Positions 49,207 through 60,519 of a stretch of 64,000 nucleotides of DNA are shown piece after piece (the stretch's first letter is position 1; every line of letters begins with the position of its first letter). The stretch comes from Thermoplasmatales archaeon BRNA1 (GTDB lineage: Archaea; Thermoplasmatota; Thermoplasmata; Methanomassiliicoccales; Methanomethylophilaceae). The position numbers and the translations under genes were made by a program. Under the pieces are notes generated by a model. It saw only the letters and a program-made list of their open reading frames with translations, was not told the DNA's origin and did not search any database. Location of the stretch: positions 310,001 to 374,000 of the forward strand of contig CP002916.1 of assembly GCA_000350305.1 (NCBI GenBank), read 5' to 3'.

Positions 49207-49221
49207 CACACTGTCCACTCA
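49207..49221. repeat. Third copy of the tRNA-Ala 3' end (original attB junction)
   Basis: CACACTGTCCACTCA equals 37134-37148. After it, the sequence (CCTCGTTCTT) no longer matches the element. This is probably the chromosomal sequence that originally followed the tRNA, so 49105-49206 would be a leftover from an earlier integration. Confidence 0.65.
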
Positions 49222-49337
49222 CCTCGTTCTTCCAGACCCTTCAAACCGTGGATAATCATTATTTCCTAGGCAACGCACAATAGGTCAGAGAGGAATGCTC
49301 GGCAGGCAACAGCCTTTTCCCGACTCTTCACCGAGGA

Positions 49338-49880
49338 TCAGTATTCTATGCCCATCCTCGCGTCGATGCCCTCGTCGAATGGGTGCTTCACGAGCTGCAT
49401 TTCGGTGACGAGGTCCGCATAATCCCTGATGTCGTCGGGGAGCCCCCTTCCCGTGAGCACCACCTCAACGTTCGCGTGGCGCTTCCTCAGGGTGTCTAGG
49501 AGTTCCGCGGAAGTGATAAGACCCAGACGTACCGCGTTGAGGGATTCGTCCAGGACGACCAAGTCGTACTTCCCGGAGATGAGAAGCTCCTCAGCCTTGG
49601 CGAGGGCCTCGTGCGCGACACGGACGTCGTCATCGGTGGGGGAGTTGGAGACGAAATGGTCCAGACCGAGGGGCATCATGGTGATGTTGTCGATCCTCTC
49701 CGCCATGATATGCTCCCCGTAGTTCTCCGGAGGCTTCATGAACTGGAGGAACAGGACGTTGAGCCCCCTGCCGGCGGCCCTGAAAGAAAGCCCGAGCGCC
49801 GCGGTGGTCTTGCCCTTGCCGTTGCCGGTGTAGACCTGGACGAGGCCCAGATCCTTCCTGATGTTCTCCATTGTGACCAT
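49338..49880 (-). CDS. Cob(I)alamin adenosyltransferase (CobO/BtuR type)
   Basis: This protein of about 180 residues has the family P-loop near the start (VQVYTGNGKGKTTAALGLSFRAAGRG), then LFLQFMKPP, and Walker-B-like DLVVLDESLNAV with the closing LTGRGLP. It makes adenosylcobalamin or adenosylates corrinoid precursors, important to a methylotrophic methanogen dependent on corrinoid methyltransferases. The start at 49880 follows GAGAGGG; an ATG at 49871 is a close alternative. It is divergent from a TetR-type regulator. Confidence 0.92.
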   Translation of the reverse strand: MVTMENIRKDLGLVQVYTGNGKGKTTAALGLSFRAAGRGLNVLFLQFMKPPENYGEHIMAERIDNITMMPLGLDHFVSNSPTDDDVRVAHEALAKAEELLISGKYDLVVLDESLNAVRLGLITSAELLDTLRKRHANVEVVLTGRGLPDDIRDYADLVTEMQLVKHPFDEGIDARMGIEY

Positions 49881-49937
49881 TTTCCCTCTCCGGGTTGTAA
49901 TCAGCATCTGCCGACTTATAGATTGGGTTCGGATTTT

Positions 49938-49953
49938 TGCAACAAATGTTGCA
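49938..49953. promoter_or_regulatory. Palindromic operator TGCAAC-N4-GTTGCA
   Basis: The perfect palindrome TGCAACAAATGTTGCA lies between the divergent adenosyltransferase and TetR genes, 35 bases before the TetR start. Likely the TetR binding site controlling one or both genes. Confidence 0.65.
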
Positions 49954-49987
49954 TACGGTTAAATCCGATGATGCGGATTCCGGATGC

Positions 49988-50521
49988 ATGAGGATAAAGG
50001 GCATGACCCCGGAGGACACCCGCAGGGAGGTCGTCAAGGCCTTCTTCGACATCCTGGAGGAGAAGGGCGACGTCACCGACGTCACAATCTCCGACATAGC
50101 AGGGGTGGCGGGCGTCAACCGTTCGACGGTCTACCGTTCCTTCGGGGACCTCTACGGAATTGCCAGGGCGTTCCTCGAGGACATCTCCGCACAGTACCTC
50201 CAGAGATGGACCGAGGGAGACGACCGTTCGGAGCGCGCCTACCTCATGAGCATGTTCACTCAGTTCTACGGCTACCGCCGCGAGATGCTCCTGCTGTACA
50301 GGAACAATCTGCTGTCCCCCCTTCTCGATGTGCTGATGAACCGTTTCGGTATTCACCGTTCCCATGGTGTGCAGCGCGTGTACCATCTAGCCTACCATGC
50401 CGGCGGGGTCTACGGGATAATAATGCACTGGATGGAAGGTGGCATGAACGAGACCCCGGAGGAGATGATCACCTATGCCGTAGGTATCCTCATCGTCACG
50501 AGGAGTCCCGTGACCCTCTGA
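49988..50521 (+). CDS. TetR/AcrR-family regulator
   Basis: In 177 residues, the N-terminal helix-turn-helix is typical of TetR proteins (TRREVVKAFFDILEEKGDVT ... ISDIAGVAGVNRSTVYRSFG), followed by an all-helical ligand domain. The ATG at 49988 gives the usual N-terminal arm; an upstream start at 49937 would run through the operator. It is divergent from the cobalamin adenosyltransferase gene. The ligand is unknown. Confidence 0.85.
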   Translation: MRIKGMTPEDTRREVVKAFFDILEEKGDVTDVTISDIAGVAGVNRSTVYRSFGDLYGIARAFLEDISAQYLQRWTEGDDRSERAYLMSMFTQFYGYRREMLLLYRNNLLSPLLDVLMNRFGIHRSHGVQRVYHLAYHAGGVYGIIMHWMEGGMNETPEEMITYAVGILIVTRSPVTL

Positions 50522-50548
50522 TTTACATCCCTATCCGTGTCGGAATAC

Positions 50549-50558
50549 CGTTAATATA
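50549..50558 (+). promoter_or_regulatory. TATA box, near-leaderless promoter
   Basis: GTTAATATAC lies about 27 bases before the ATG at 50581, so the transcript would begin at or within a few bases of the start codon. Confidence 0.55.
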
Positions 50559-50580
50559 CGAAATGCGCGTTTAATCAAGT

Positions 50581-51108
50581 ATGGAAGACGAAATGTATTG
50601 CACGCAGTGCGGAGCGAAGATCTCCCCCGGGGCGAAGTTCTGTCCGGAGTGCGGTAAATATGTCGAGGAGATGGAGCAGGACCAGCCCGTTGTCTCCGGC
50701 GGCACGTATTATGCCAACCAGCAATACAAAACGATCAACGAGAGGTCCAGACTCCAGTTCTACGGCACCCTCGCGATCGTCTACGCGATCCTTGCCATAA
50801 TCTCGGGCATATCCTGCATCGCAACCGCCGACATGCTTGCCGATGCGATAATCGAGCAGGACATCGACATCGGGATGGACGTCGAGGAATTCAGGGATAC
50901 CATGGTCCTCCTGGGAGTCACCTCCCTCCTCTCCGGAATGTGCGCACTGGTCGGAGGGTTCCTGGTCCACGGGGCCAAGCAGTTCAAGCTATCCATGGTC
51001 CTTTACATCGCCGCCACGGTCCTGGCGTTCGAGTCCATCATCCCGCTCGTCCTCGGAGTGATCTTCACTTACCTGGTCTACAAGTGCAGGGATGCGTTCG
51101 AATCCTGA
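50581..51108 (+). CDS. Zinc-ribbon membrane protein
   Basis: This 175-residue protein begins with a zinc ribbon (YCTQCGAKISPGAKFCPECGK), a widespread N-terminal domain of archaeal membrane proteins, then three or four membrane helices (LAIVYAILAIISGISCIATA; MVLLGVTSLLSGMCALVGGF; MVLYIAATVLAFESIIPLVL). Cellular role not recognised. It stands alone between the TetR gene and convergent alaS, with its own promoter and terminator. Confidence 0.8.
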   Translation: MEDEMYCTQCGAKISPGAKFCPECGKYVEEMEQDQPVVSGGTYYANQQYKTINERSRLQFYGTLAIVYAILAIISGISCIATADMLADAIIEQDIDIGMDVEEFRDTMVLLGVTSLLSGMCALVGGFLVHGAKQFKLSMVLYIAATVLAFESIIPLVLGVIFTYLVYKCRDAFES

Positions 51109-51119
51109 GAAACTCCAAC

Positions 51120-51147
51120 GGGTGCGGGAGACCGCGCCCTTCTTTTC
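51120..51147 (+). terminator. Terminator after the zinc-ribbon membrane protein
   Basis: GGGTGCGG GAGA CCGCGCCC followed by TTCTTTTC. Confidence 0.65.
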
Positions 51148-51149
51148 AA

Positions 51150-51175
51150 TAAAATAAGCGGGGGATCGCTCCCCC
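51150..51175 (-). terminator. Terminator after alaS
   Basis: On the minus strand, GGGGGA/TCCCCC with a four-base loop is followed by GCTTATTTTATTG, just past the alaS stop. Confidence 0.55.
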
Positions 51176-51184
51176 TGAATTGTT

Positions 51185-52957
51185 TCAGTCGAACTTTCCG
51201 ACGACGGCCTTGATGCGTCTGACGCCTGCGGCGGAGCTCTGTTCCTTCTGGATCTTGAATCCCTGGAGCTCCCCGGTGTGCTCGACGTGGGGGCCTCCGC
51301 AGATCTCGCAGGAGACATCGCCGATGGTGTAGACCTTGACCTTCTCCCCGTACTTGGAGTCGAAGACACCGATGGCGCCCCTCTTCCTTGCATCCTCGAG
51401 GGTCATCTCCTCGCACACGACGGGGATGTCCGCCTTGATGGCGTCGTTGACGTACTTCTCGATCTTCTCCAGCTCCTCGGGCTCCAGCTTCCTGTCGAAG
51501 TTGAAGTCGAATCTGAGCCTCTCGGCGGTGATGTTGGACCCCTTCTGCCTGATGCCGGCGTCCACGAGGTTCCTGAGGGCGGCGTTGAGCAGGTGGGTGG
51601 CTGTGTGGAGCTTGGTGGTCTCGACGTTGTGGTCGGCCAGTCCTCCCTTGAAGGTCTGGGACGAATCGCTCCTGGAGGTGTCCTGGTGCTGCTTGAAGCG
51701 GCCGTTGAAGTCATCGACGTCCACCTGGAACCCCTTCTCCTCGGCGAGCTCCTTGGTGAGCTCGATGGGGAATCCGAAGGTGTCGTACAGCTGGAAGACG
51801 GCGGCTCCGTCAAGGACCTTGTTGTCGCTCTGTGCGGCGATGACCTGGTCGAGCTTCCTGAGTCCCTTCCTGAGGGTGTTGTGGAACTTCTCCTCCTCGG
51901 CGGAGAGGGTGGCGTAGATGTTCGCCTCGTTCTCCCTGAGCTCGGAGTAGGCGGCGGAGTAGTCGCGGACGATGACCTCCGCGACCTCCTTCATGCGGAC
52001 GCCCTCGATCTCGAGCTGGGACATGTAACGGCTCGCCCTCCTGATGAGGCGCCTGAGGATGTATCCGCCTCCGATCTTCGCGGGGACGACGCCGTCGGCG
52101 ATGAGGAAGGTGGAGGATCTGAGGTGGTCCGCGATGACGCGGAACGCCTTCTTGTTGTCCCCGTACTTCTTGCCGGACATCTCCTCGATCTTGGCGATGA
52201 TGGGGGTGAACAGGGGGGTCTCGTAGACGGTCTCGACGTGGTTGACCACGCGGAGGGCCCTCTCGAGTCCCATTCCGGTGTCGACGTTCTTCTGCTTCAG
52301 GGGGGTGAATTTGCCCTCGGCATCCTTGAAGTACTGCATGAAGACGTTGTTCCAGATCTCGGTGTAGTATCCGCAGTGGCATCCGGGCCTGCAGTCGGGT
52401 CCGCAGGGCTTCATGGTCTTGTCGATGAAGAAGATCTCGGTGTCGGGTCCGCAGGGACCGGTCTGTCCGGCAGGGCCCCACCAGTTGTCCTCCTTGGGGA
52501 GGAAGAAGATGCGCTCCTTGGGGATCCCTTGCTGCTCCCAGATGGCGGCGGTCTCCTCGTCCTTGGGAGCGTCGGCGTCCCCGGCGAATGCGGTGACGGC
52601 GATCTGCTCGGGCGGGATACGGAGGACCTCCTGGAGGAGCTGGTAGGACCAGGCGATGGATTCCTTCTTGAAGTAGTCGCCGAGGGACCAGTTTCCGAGC
52701 ATCTCGAAGAAGGTGAGGTGGGAGGCGTCCCCGACCTCGTCGATGTCCCCCGTCCTGACGCACTTCTGATAGTCGGTCAGGCGGGTTCCGGCGGGATGCT
52801 TCTGTCCGAGCAGGTAGGGGACGAGGGGATGCATTCCCGCGGTGGTGAAGAGGACGGTGGGGTCGTTCTCGGGGATGAGCGATGCGGAACGGATCTGCGC
52901 GTGTCCGCGTGCTTTGAAGAAATTGATGTATGCGTCTCTGAGTTCCTGAGCTTCCAT
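51185..52957 (-). CDS. alaS: Alanyl-tRNA synthetase, short bacterial-type form
   Basis: This 590-residue enzyme has a class II core (FFKARGHAQIRSASLIPENDPTVLFT; HLTFFEMLGNWSLGDYFKKE; GGGYILRRLIRRASRY) and the editing domain with HTATH near residue 450 and CEICGGPHVEHTG near 553. The sequence ends right after the editing domain, so the C-terminal oligomerisation/C-Ala domain (about 300 residues in ordinary AlaRS) is absent. The N-terminus follows the short AlaRS branch found in some bacteria rather than archaeal AlaRS. Transfer from bacteria is inferred. A TATA-like box lies upstream (53003-53010, minus strand). Confidence 0.9.
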   Translation of the reverse strand: MEAQELRDAYINFFKARGHAQIRSASLIPENDPTVLFTTAGMHPLVPYLLGQKHPAGTRLTDYQKCVRTGDIDEVGDASHLTFFEMLGNWSLGDYFKKESIAWSYQLLQEVLRIPPEQIAVTAFAGDADAPKDEETAAIWEQQGIPKERIFFLPKEDNWWGPAGQTGPCGPDTEIFFIDKTMKPCGPDCRPGCHCGYYTEIWNNVFMQYFKDAEGKFTPLKQKNVDTGMGLERALRVVNHVETVYETPLFTPIIAKIEEMSGKKYGDNKKAFRVIADHLRSSTFLIADGVVPAKIGGGYILRRLIRRASRYMSQLEIEGVRMKEVAEVIVRDYSAAYSELRENEANIYATLSAEEEKFHNTLRKGLRKLDQVIAAQSDNKVLDGAAVFQLYDTFGFPIELTKELAEEKGFQVDVDDFNGRFKQHQDTSRSDSSQTFKGGLADHNVETTKLHTATHLLNAALRNLVDAGIRQKGSNITAERLRFDFNFDRKLEPEELEKIEKYVNDAIKADIPVVCEEMTLEDARKRGAIGVFDSKYGEKVKVYTIGDVSCEICGGPHVEHTGELQGFKIQKEQSSAAGVRRIKAVVGKFD

Positions 52958-53025
52958 TTATGATGCTCTCCTAATAGTCCGCGTGATTCCCTCCCTAAAT
53001 AAATAATATAGGAAAAGGAGGCGAC

Positions 53026-54273
53026 TCAGTTCATGGAGCCCGCACCGGAGACGGTGCCGCGGACGCTGCCGTCGGTGACGATGACCTTCTTCTTCCTGCT
53101 CTCGATGACAGATCTAGGCATGTCCCCGATCTCGGAGACGGCTATGATGTCGCAGTCGTCGAGGAGGTTGACGATGGCCTCGATATGGTCCCTGTGGCTC
53201 TTTCCGACGGAGGATGAGTCGAGGTCCCCGGGGCGGACCTCGCGTACCATGTTCACCTCAGGTCCGTCTACGGAGTAGACCAGGAACCTGTCGGCGTTGC
53301 CGAATCCCCTGTCCACAGAAGATCCAGACGAACTGGCGACGGCGATTGTGTACTTGGATCCGAAGTCGATGGAGACCATGTTGGGGGCGTCGCTGACGGG
53401 GCCGCATCCGTCTCCCCTGCCGTATCCGCAGCCTGCGAACTCGGAGGATCTGTCCTCGCCCAGGAGGCCGATGGCGTCCGCGCGGCACTGCTTGCAGTGC
53501 CTCATCATCTTCGTGTCGAGGGAGCACCTGTCCATGAGGTCCCTCCTCTCGGCCGGAGTGGGGCTGCGAAGCCTCTCGAATTTGGTGCCTGGTACAGGTA
53601 TGAGCGGAAGGATATTGACGATGTATGCGCCCCGGGATTTGACCTTCTTGACGAGGTCGGGGATGGCATCCGCGTTGATCTCGGGGATCATCACGATGTT
53701 GGCTTTCACCAGCATCCCCAGGTCGGCGCACTTCCTGATGCCCTCGAGCTGCCTCTCCAGGAGAATCCTTGCGCCCTCGGTGCCGGTCAGCCTCCTCCCG
53801 TCCCAGAGGACCGAGCCGTAGATCTTCGACCCGATCTCCTCGTCGGGGGCGTTTATGGTCACGGTGACGAACCTCACTCCCAGATCGTACAGGCGCTGAG
53901 CGGAATCCGGGAGGGCGAGGCCGTTGGTGGATATGCACAGTGTAAGGTCGGGGAACCTCTCCCTCACAAGAGCCAGAGTCTCGAAAGTCTCCTCGTTGGC
54001 AAGGGGATCCCCCGGTCCGGCGATACCAAGGACCCTGAGGTTGGGGATGCGTTCCCTCACGAAGGCGACCTTGTCCGCCGCCTGCTAGGGGGTGAGGACC
54101 TCGCTGGTGACGCCGGGGCGGGACTCGTTGCTGCAGTCGTACTTCCTGTTACAGTAGTTGCACTGGATGTTGCACTTAGGGGCCACGGGAACGTGCATGC
54201 GCGCGAACTTGGTGTGGGCATCCTCGTTGTAACAGGGGTGCTGAGACAGCATGGATTCGAGTTCTGGGTTCAC
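53026..54273 (-). CDS. nifB: NifB-type radical SAM protein with in-frame UAG (candidate pyrrolysine)
   Basis: Read through one TAG (54085-54087, codon 63), the gene encodes 415 residues. The N-terminus is [20 protein letters not shown] then [14 protein letters not shown] (Cys34, Cys38, Cys41, the radical-SAM site) and [14 protein letters not shown]; after the TAG the frame continues QAADKVAF into a normal NifB core ([18 protein letters not shown]) and ends in a NifX/NafY-like domain (from about 300). NifB builds the NifB-co precursor of nitrogenase cofactor. The TAG falls in a variable linker where NifB proteins usually have VLTPEQA-type sequence. Methanomassiliicoccales decode UAG as pyrrolysine, so the gene is likely intact. 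No other nif gene is adjacent. Confidence 0.88.
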
Positions 54274-54370
54274 TTATCCTCTGTATAAGGAAGGGGATTA
54301 TAGGGTGTTCGGTCCGCTGTTAGGACACAATGTACTATTATTAATATAAGAAAAGAATAATGGAAGGGAC

Positions 54371-54784
54371 GTGCCTTTTGATATCGAGGACGACCCCCGT
54401 AACATATCCCGCATGCTCGCGGGGATGAACAGCAACATCCCCGTCGACCGCCGTTCCCTCATGGATTACCTGGAGAACGGGGATCTCACATACCGCACCA
54501 AGAGCGGGGAGACCGTGGAGTTCGGCAGGGAGGGGATTGACTATCTCGCCTCGATAACCAACGATCAGGAGAAGCTCACCCTGCGCCTCCCGGTGTTCGT
54601 CGCCACGGATGTCACCGCCGAGCGCAGCGCATGGAAGATCGAGGGGAGGACAGAGGTCGCGGTCATCTCCCGCGCCCTGAACCGCCGCGTGCACAGCGAG
54701 GACCGCATGCCAGTGTACTATCCGGACATCGCCGAGATGAAAAAGCTGATACCGGGCCTGGTTTTCACGCTGTTCCTGCCATGA
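54371..54784 (+). CDS. UPF0216 (DUF61) family protein
   Basis: This 137-residue protein starts at GTG 54371. Conserved blocks of this archaeal family are visible: RNISRMLAGMNSNIPVDRRS, RTKSGETVEFGREGIDYLAS, LRLPVFVATDV, WKIEGRTEVAVISRALNRRV and the end YYPDIAEMKKLIPGLVFTLF. The family is widespread in archaea with no established function. Assignment rests on recalled family pattern. Confidence 0.75.
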   Translation: MPFDIEDDPRNISRMLAGMNSNIPVDRRSLMDYLENGDLTYRTKSGETVEFGREGIDYLASITNDQEKLTLRLPVFVATDVTAERSAWKIEGRTEVAVISRALNRRVHSEDRMPVYYPDIAEMKKLIPGLVFTLFLP

Positions 54785-54804
54785 ACATACGTGGCCTCCG
54801 CGAA

Positions 54805-54944
54805 TCTATATATACAACCTGTGAGTAAAGGGGGTTGCGCGATGCGTGGCATCGTGTGGTCAGCAACCCTGAGTTGCCGATTAATCCAAGAGAAGTTCAT
54901 GAGCTGTATTCATGGAGATTTCCCTTGTGCATAGGTATATATAC
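54805..54944 (+). promoter_or_regulatory. Tandem promoters of the 23S rRNA gene
   Basis: TATA boxes TCTATATATAC (54805-54815) and GGTATATATAC (54934-54944), both followed by ACAACC, mirror the pair before the 16S gene. The leader runs to about 55115 and contains no gene. Confidence 0.65.
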
Positions 54945-55089
54945 AACCCACGCATGAGGGGATTTCACAGAGTGCGGCGTCATGCCTTGCTCTTACAATC
55001 ATGCACCCGGCGAGAGAAACTCGTGCGGGGAAGTGGTCGAGGGCTCCGACACAGGAAGAGAGAGCGGAACAAAGCCTGATGACAACCGA

Positions 55090-55103
55090 TCATACGTAAC
55101 CTG
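55090..55103 (+). other. 23S processing-stem strand, 5' half
   Basis: TCATACGTAACCTG is the exact reverse complement of 58053-58066 (CAGGTTACGTATGA). With inner pairs GCTAGA/TCTAGC and CCAGCGG/CCGCTGG this closes the 23S rRNA as a processing stem. Confidence 0.8.
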
Positions 55104-55112
55104 GACGTGTGC

Positions 55113-58045
<2,933 letters not shown>

Positions 58046-58052
58046 AGTCAAA

Positions 58053-58066
58053 CAGGTTACGTATGA
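58053..58066 (+). other. 23S processing-stem strand, 3' half
   Basis: CAGGTTACGTATGA pairs with 55090-55103; a T-rich run (CTTCCTTTTTTTCAC) follows at about 58078, suitable as terminator. Confidence 0.8.
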
Positions 58067-58150
58067 CAAAATCTCCCTCTTCCTTTTTTTCACTTTTCCT
58101 TCGGTCAGTTGAACCCATAGTTTATCTGGCACTTCTCCTTTCTTTGGACC

Positions 58151-58789
58151 ATGAGCATCGTGAAGATCTTCACCGGGGTGTCCATCGACTCCAATCTTTG
58201 GCTGGTCCGCGGAAGGTCATGCATCCTCATCGACACCGGGACGGGGATGGCCGAGAACTACACCAACAACATCTGGAGGGCCCTTGACGGACTGAGGCTC
58301 TCCGCGGTTATCCTCACCCATTGCCACGCCGACCACATCGGGGGTCTGGCACGTATACAGCACGAGTTCGGCTGCCCCGCCTACATCGGTTTCGGGGACG
58401 CAGAAGCACTGAGGACGGCGGACCCCGTCAAGACCGCCTCCGCGGGCCTCGGGATCCCGATCAACCCCTGCCCGGATGCGCTCGGACTCAAGGAGGGGGA
58501 TTCCTTCGACCTCGGGGACCACAGACTGGTCGTAATCGAGACCCCCGGTCACACCGAGGGCAGCATCTGTCTGTACGACGAGGTCACCGGCGCCCTGTTC
58601 TCCGGGGACACTGTTTTCGCCCAGGGATACGGAAGGGTGGACCTCCCGAGCGGTTCCATGTCGGAAATGAGGGAGTCTCTTGCGAGACTCAACAATGTTA
58701 ATATCAAAGCGCTATATCCCGGACATGGGCCGTCTGTGAGCGACGGCGGCAGATCCGTGAAAGACTCGATGACAATGGTGGGATTATGA
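58151..58789 (+). CDS. Metallo-beta-lactamase fold hydrolase
   Basis: This 212-residue glyoxalase II-like protein has the zinc motif THCHADHIGG (HxHxDH, residues about 57-62), ETPGHTEGS (His about 137), LFSGDTVFAQGYGR (Asp about 158) and YPGHGP (His near 198), all ligands for a two-metal site. Likely hydrolyses thioesters or similar. A TATA-like AGTTTATCTGG at 58119-58129 implies a nearly leaderless transcript. It overlaps tsaC by 4 bases. Confidence 0.88.
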   Translation: MSIVKIFTGVSIDSNLWLVRGRSCILIDTGTGMAENYTNNIWRALDGLRLSAVILTHCHADHIGGLARIQHEFGCPAYIGFGDAEALRTADPVKTASAGLGIPINPCPDALGLKEGDSFDLGDHRLVVIETPGHTEGSICLYDEVTGALFSGDTVFAQGYGRVDLPSGSMSEMRESLARLNNVNIKALYPGHGPSVSDGGRSVKDSMTMVGL

Positions 58790-59424
58790 AGGTTCTCAAG
58801 TGCGACTGTTCCAACGGGCTCAGTGACGAATGCATAGCGGCGGCTTCCGCGGCGGCAGAGGATGTCGCATCGGGCAAACTCATCGTCTACCCCACCGACA
58901 CCGTCTACGGAATCGGAGCCGACATCTTCAACGAGGGTGCGGTCAAGGCACTCTATCTCGCCAAGAAGCGCCCCTTCGACATGGCGCTCTCCGTAGCGGT
59001 TGCTGACAGGAAGATGATCGAGAAGGTGGCAATCCTCAACGAGAACGCAGAGAAGCTTATCGATGCCTTCATGCCCGGGCCCCTCACCATCATCATCAAG
59101 AAGCAGCCCGACGTGCCCGACATCGTCACCGCAATGAGTGACAAGGTCGGCATCCGCATCCCCAACCACCCCGTGGCCCTGGAGATCGCCAAGCGCGCCG
59201 GACCCATCGTGGCCACCTCCGCCAACACCCATTTCCACCCCGATGCGGTCAACATCGATATGGCGGTTGAGGCATTCGGCGATGCCGTCTCCACCTACGT
59301 GGATGCGGGACAGAGTCCAATCGGCAAGCCCTCCACCATCGTTTGGATCAAGGGATCCGACTACGAGATCATCAGGCAGGGCGACATCACCGAGGAGATG
59401 ATCGAGGAGGTCCTCCAATGCTGA
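58786..59424 (+). CDS. tsaC: Threonylcarbamoyl-AMP synthase (YrdC/Sua5 family)
   Basis: This 212-residue protein shows the family start IVYPTDTVYGIGADIFNE, KKRPFDMALSVAVADRK, FMPGPLTIIIKKQ, and VGIRIPNHPVALEIAKRAG with GPIVATSAN. It makes threonylcarbamoyl-adenylate for the t6A37 modification of tRNA, the substrate later methylthiolated by the enzyme encoded at 26239. It lacks the C-terminal Sua5 domain. Coupled to map by a short overlap. Confidence 0.93.
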   Translation: MKVLKCDCSNGLSDECIAAASAAAEDVASGKLIVYPTDTVYGIGADIFNEGAVKALYLAKKRPFDMALSVAVADRKMIEKVAILNENAEKLIDAFMPGPLTIIIKKQPDVPDIVTAMSDKVGIRIPNHPVALEIAKRAGPIVATSANTHFHPDAVNIDMAVEAFGDAVSTYVDAGQSPIGKPSTIVWIKGSDYEIIRQGDITEEMIEEVLQC

Positions 59425-60314
59425 GCCCCGACGAGCTCGAGAAACTGCGCAAGGCCGGGAGGGTCTCCGCAGAGGCGAGGGACCTCGGATTAAGCATGTG
59501 CCAAGCAGGCACAAAACTGTACGATATCGCAGAGGAGGTAGAGGGCTACATCCGCAAGCACGGGTGCGGTCTCGCCTTCCCGTGCAACATCAGCCTAAAC
59601 CAGGTCGCGGCCCACTACACCCCGTCCCCAGACGACGACTCCAAGCTCGAGATCGGGGACATCGTCAAGATCGACTGCGGCGGGTTCCTCGACGGATTCA
59701 TCGGCGACACCGCCGGTACCGCCGAGGTCGGTACCCACGCGTTCACCAACCTCGTCATGGCCTCCAAGAGGGCCAGGGACACCGTGGCGGAGTTCGTCTC
59801 CGACGGTGTCCCCCTGAGCGAGATCGGCTCGGTCATCGAGCAGACCGTCAAAAGGGAGGGCTTCAAGGTCGTGGAGAACCTCTGCGGCCACCAGATCAGC
59901 CAATGGGACCTCCATGCGGGACTCTCCATCCCTCCCTACGACAGCGGCGACAGCACCCCCGTCAGGGCGGGGATGACCTTCGCGGTGGAGCCCTTCGCAA
60001 CCAACGGTACCGGCTACGTCGATAACGGCAGGCCCGGCAACATCGTGGTCATCGCAAGGGACCACGACGTGGACGACCCCAAGGCACAGGAGTTCCTGGA
60101 GTATGTGAGGCAGGAGTTCCGCACAGTCCCCTTCTGCGCCCGCAGCTGCGACTTCAAGAACGCGGAGAAGCACGTCCGCTACCTCCTGAGGAAGGGCGTG
60201 CTCAGCGGCTTCGCGCAGCTCGTCGAGGCCGGCGGAGGGATGGTCTCCCAGTGGGAGTACACCTTCTACATCCCCGGAGAGGGACAGAGGGCAGAGGTCA
60301 CCACACTCCCGTAA
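59418..60314 (+). CDS. map: Methionine aminopeptidase, type II
   Basis: This 298-residue metallopeptidase removes initiator methionine. Metal ligands are seen in IVKIDCGGFLDGFIGDTAGT (two Asp), GHQISQWDLHAG (His), AVEPFATNG (Glu) and QWEYTFYIP near the C-terminus (Glu). Archaeal type IIa proteins have this length and the 60-residue insert. The ATG at 59418 overlaps the tsaC stop (ATGCTGA). Part of the metallo-hydrolase-tsaC-map transcript. Confidence 0.95.
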   Translation: MLSPDELEKLRKAGRVSAEARDLGLSMCQAGTKLYDIAEEVEGYIRKHGCGLAFPCNISLNQVAAHYTPSPDDDSKLEIGDIVKIDCGGFLDGFIGDTAGTAEVGTHAFTNLVMASKRARDTVAEFVSDGVPLSEIGSVIEQTVKREGFKVVENLCGHQISQWDLHAGLSIPPYDSGDSTPVRAGMTFAVEPFATNGTGYVDNGRPGNIVVIARDHDVDDPKAQEFLEYVRQEFRTVPFCARSCDFKNAEKHVRYLLRKGVLSGFAQLVEAGGGMVSQWEYTFYIPGEGQRAEVTTLP

Positions 60315-60348
60315 ACATTAAACGCGCCTCTGCGATGGGGCTCTCAAA

Positions 60349-60434
60349 GCCGACGTAGCCGAGCTGGCCAAAGGCGGAAGACTCAAGATCTTTTCCCTAG
60401 CGGTTCACCGGTTCGAATCCGGTCGTCGGCACCA
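60349..60434 (+). tRNA. tRNA-Leu (anticodon CAA)
   Basis: Acceptor GCCGACG/CGTCGGC, discriminator A, encoded CCA, anticodon loop CTCAAGA (anticodon CAA, codon UUG), a long variable arm as expected for leucine, and T loop TTCGAAT. Clean flanks; no att-like repeat is seen here. Confidence 0.95.
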
Positions 60435-60519
60435 ATTCATCAACCTATTGTTTTCATGCTGGCACATGTCCGTCCGGTGCGTGTGAAAGTTTATTATGCC
60501 CCTCTGGAATCAGACCGTG

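Larger units (their letters stand above)
48928..49337. other. Right end of element B, attR and scar; no intact gene
   Basis: Bases 48928-49087 hold the leader of the leftward operon with a GGAGGGATC/GATCTCC-type hairpin (48952-48972). 49088-49201 is attR. 49202-49221 contains a third copy of the tRNA end. 49222-49337 is chromosomal spacer before the adenosyltransferase gene. No gene is evident; the open minus-strand frame across 49088 is the integrase tail that would be joined in the excised circle. Confidence 0.6.

Noticed and set aside
48777-49259. A 160-residue minus-strand gene across attR
   Set aside because: It is the integrase-tail copy fused in frame to leader sequence; it lacks the catalytic domain and would only be meaningful in the excised circle.
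58067-58150. 5S rRNA after the 23S gene
   Set aside because: The spacer is too short and holds only a T-rich run and the TATA box of the next gene.
60349-60434. tRNA-Leu as a third integration site
   Set aside because: There is no repeated tRNA 3' end nearby and no integrase; both flanks hold ordinary chromosomal genes.
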